The notes under the pieces are model-generated. The model ran no database searches and was not told the origin of the DNA. It saw only the letters and a list, made by a program, of their open reading frames with translations. Source: Salibacteraceae bacterium (GTDB lineage Bacteria > Bacteroidota > Bacteroidia > Flavobacteriales_G > Salibacteraceae). From it: a stretch of 64,000 nt of DNA. The position numbers and the translations under genes were made by a program. Positions 62,461 to 64,000 of this stretch are shown piece by piece; the first letter of the stretch is position 1; the number at the start of each line of letters is the position of its first letter. The stretch is from NCBI GenBank assembly GCA_018401875.1, contig JAGYJZ010000001.1, positions 1-64,000 on the forward strand. Reading direction: 5' to 3'.

Positions 62461-63248
62461 TGCTTCGCGCTCTGATTATGGGCTTTTACACGATCCATAA
62501 TGTCTTTAAACACCTTTTTCGTGGATAGAGGAAAATCGCCATTCATCAACCAACCGTAATAGCCTGGTTCCTTTCTGAAAACGTCTTCAACCGGGGTTCC
62601 TTTGAATTTCCCGAAGTTGATGCATTCGCGTTGTTGATCGTCAAACACAATGCGACCCATGATATCGGCTGTCTTATTGTATTGAGAAAATTCCTCGAGG
62701 AAATTAATATCTGCCTGTAATACCTCGTTGTAGCGCTCTAATTGGGCTTCAAGTATTTCATGCGTAGCTTCAATATCTGCCAATGCGCTGTGTGCGTTGG
62801 TTAAGTCTTTGTCTAAATAAAATTTATAAGCAGCAACCAATGTGCGTTGTTCCATTTTGTGAAAAATGTTTTGAACGTCAACCATTTTTCGATCTTGAAA
62901 ATCGAATTCAATTCCAGCACGATAGAACTCTTCAACGAGCATCGGAACGTCAAATTTGTTGCTGTTGTAACCTGCAAGATCACAATTAAACAAAAATTTA
63001 AAGAGGCTAGGAGCGAGGTCCGTAAACGTGGGTTCATTGGCCACATCTTCATTGCTGATTCCATGAATACTCTTTGATTCAGCACTGATTTCCATTTCTG
63101 GGTTTACTCGGTGCGTTTTCGTTGTTTTGCTTCCGTCAGGATTGAGTTTCACTATGGCAATCTCTACAATCCGATCTGAACCTACTGAAACACCCGTGGT
63201 TTCAAGGTCAATAAAAGCTAAAGGTCTGTTTAATTTTAACCGCGTCAT
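62457..63248 (-). CDS. DEDDh 3'-5' exonuclease (DnaQ-like)
   Basis: 263-residue exonuclease of the DnaQ/epsilon family. ExoI motif FIDLETTG, ExoII YNSNKFDVPML and ExoIII NAHSALADIEA (His then Asp: DEDDh). The C-terminal ~80 residues include FGKFKGTPVEDVFRKEPGYY, a small extra domain common in Bacteroidota members. Proofreading or DNA repair role. Likely leaderless: a TACCTTTG box ends five bases before the ATG. Confidence 0.9.
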   Translation of the reverse strand: MTRLKLNRPLAFIDLETTGVSVGSDRIVEIAIVKLNPDGSKTTKTHRVNPEMEISAESKSIHGISNEDVANEPTFTDLAPSLFKFLFNCDLAGYNSNKFDVPMLVEEFYRAGIEFDFQDRKMVDVQNIFHKMEQRTLVAAYKFYLDKDLTNAHSALADIEATHEILEAQLERYNEVLQADINFLEEFSQYNKTADIMGRIVFDDQQRECINFGKFKGTPVEDVFRKEPGYYGWLMNGDFPLSTKKVFKDIMDRVKAHNQSAKQ

Positions 63249-63253
63249 GCGGC

Positions 63254-63261
63254 CAAAGGTA
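63254..63261 (-). promoter_or_regulatory. -7 box TACCTTTG, five bases before ATG
   Basis: On the minus strand TACCTTTG then GCCGC then ATG. Exact TAnnTTTG match, placing the transcript start at about the start codon. Confidence 0.5.
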
Positions 63262-63278
63262 CACGTGAGAAGGTGAAT

Positions 63279-64000
63279 TTAGAATTTCAATACTACATTC
63301 TGTGCAGTTCCCGCGTTGTCAATCTTAAACTCGCATCTTCTGTTGAGCTGCCTTCCGTCTGGATTGTCGCTTCCGTCTTCATTCGCATTGGGTGCAATGG
63401 GCACTGCTTCGCCAAAATACTGGTATGAAACTCGGCTGTTTGATATCCCTTTGTCGATCAAAAATTGATAGGCAGTTTTGGCTCTTTTTTCAGAAAGTGT
63501 TAGGTTGTATTCTGCTGTTCCAATCCAATCGGCATGGCCATCAATACGCAACTCGGTATTGCTTCTACTCAACATATATGAGTTGATTTTATTCAACTCG
63601 GCCACACTCGCTTCTCGTAAGAAAGACTTGTCAAAATCAAATAATATGTTTCTAAATACAATGGTTTCTTCTTTCTTGGCTTCAGGCGTTTTAACAACAG
63701 CGTCCGTAACAACATCATTTTCAATGACATTTTTTTCAGTGACTTCAGTGATTGCTGCTGGTTCAATTTTAGTTCCTTTTTGAGCAATCATTTCCTGTTT
63801 TTCCTCTAAGGGTTGAGCAACCTCAGGCTCAACAGCCATAACTTGCTCAATTGACTTTGCAACTGTGGCTTCAGGTTCTTGGATTTCATCTTCTAAGACT
63901 ATTGCTGCTTTTTCCGGCATTTCAGTGTCGATGGCTTCTTCAACTTCTAAAACCAACTTTTCCGCTGGTTCGACAGCTTCTTCTGCAGCGACTTCTTCTG
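63279..64000 (-). CDS. OmpA-family outer-membrane protein, 5' end outside window
   Basis: C-terminal part of an OmpA/Pal-like protein. The last ~115 residues are the peptidoglycan-binding domain (IVFRNILFDFDKSFLREASV, ELRIDGHADWIGTAEYNL, GRQLNRRCEF). They are preceded by a Glu/Ala/Val-rich low-complexity linker (EVEEAIDTEMPEKAAIVLED). The frame is open to the right edge, so the N-terminal part is outside the window. A paralogous broken copy lies on the other strand at 61494-61838. Confidence 0.85.
   Translation of the reverse strand, partial: EEVAAEEAVEPAEKLVLEVEEAIDTEMPEKAAIVLEDEIQEPEATVAKSIEQVMAVEPEVAQPLEEKQEMIAQKGTKIEPAAITEVTEKNVIENDVVTDAVVKTPEAKKEETIVFRNILFDFDKSFLREASVAELNKINSYMLSRSNTELRIDGHADWIGTAEYNLTLSEKRAKTAYQFLIDKGISNSRVSYQYFGEAVPIAPNANEDGSDNPDGRQLNRRCEFKIDNAGTAQNVVLKF

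Noticed and set aside
1..64000. CRISPR arrays, tRNA or rRNA genes, riboswitches
   Set aside because: No regularly spaced direct repeats, no tRNA cloverleaf sequences and no rRNA-like stretches were seen; gaps between genes are nearly all under 250 bases.

Overview
The window looks like chromosomal DNA of a member of the Bacteroidota, most likely order Flavobacteriales. Eight genes encode proteins ending in type IX secretion (T9SS) C-terminal sorting domains (five type A, three type B). Many small lipoproteins carry a Bacteroidota-style N-terminus. Families typical of the phylum are present (DUF5606, DUF6702, DUF5777, head-GIN DUF2807, the BT_3928-like DoxX protein, peptidase S46). Several genes are preceded by the Bacteroidota -7 box TAnnTTTG, and no strong Shine-Dalgarno sequences are visible. 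Base composition is moderately AT-rich and genes are tightly packed.

Layout. 1-5.3 kb: two secreted cargo proteins; the first is cut by the left edge and the second carries two copies of a 35-bp G/C-rich repeat inserted in frame. 5.4-11.3 kb: an MBOAT acyltransferase with an SGNH partner, a fused SpmA/SpmB-like membrane protein and a DPP11-type S46 peptidase. 11.4-16.1 kb: a secreted protein, a lipoprotein, PepE, a DUF2807 lipoprotein and a MORN protein. 16.2-19.7 kb: three small Cys-rich lipoproteins around a DoxX-thioredoxin fusion, plus a serine hydrolase and a Lon N-domain protein. 19.7-23.8 kb: bacillithiol synthase BshA and a GH3/beta-lactamase fusion whose GH3 catalytic loop is degenerate. 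23.9-28 kb: a tail-anchored protein, glycosyltransferase, sigma factor, rsmG, holA and an orphan HsdR_N-type PD-(D/E)xK protein. 28-33.7 kb: two tandem T9SS subtilases. 33.7-43 kb: housekeeping and envelope genes with two large type B cargo proteins. 43-48 kb: a membrane MutS-like ATPase, then a five-gene operon of two c-heme-like lipoproteins, an OB-fold lipoprotein, YceI and a DUF5777 barrel. 48-54.7 kb: an Asp-box propeller protein, Tpx, an AIM24-like protein, a YwqK-like protein, ChaN and a thioesterase.

54.7-61.8 kb is a scarred segment. It holds an alpha/beta hydrolase pseudogene with four in-frame stops and no frameshift, joined in frame to the isomerase half of GlmS. It also has a membrane sensor-like protein, a LamG cargo protein and a small nucleoside-deoxyribosyltransferase/TIR-like protein followed by a frameshifted secreted gene. 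A complete IS3-family element (1213 bp, OrfA/OrfB with a -1 slippery site) truncates that gene, and on the other side of the element lies a broken OmpA C-terminal fragment. The right end returns to ordinary genes (FAH-family hydrolase, DEDDh exonuclease) and an OmpA-family gene cut by the window edge, which is an inverted paralogue of the broken fragment.

How the genes work together: most of the window is envelope and secretion biology plus scattered housekeeping. A thiol-redox theme recurs (DoxX-Trx fusion with Cys-rich lipoproteins, BshA, Tpx). The best candidates for undescribed systems are the DoxX/Cys-rich lipoprotein cluster, the c-heme-like lipoprotein/OB-fold/YceI/DUF5777 operon, and the truncated NDT/TIR-like operon beside the IS. 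No tRNA, rRNA or CRISPR array was seen.
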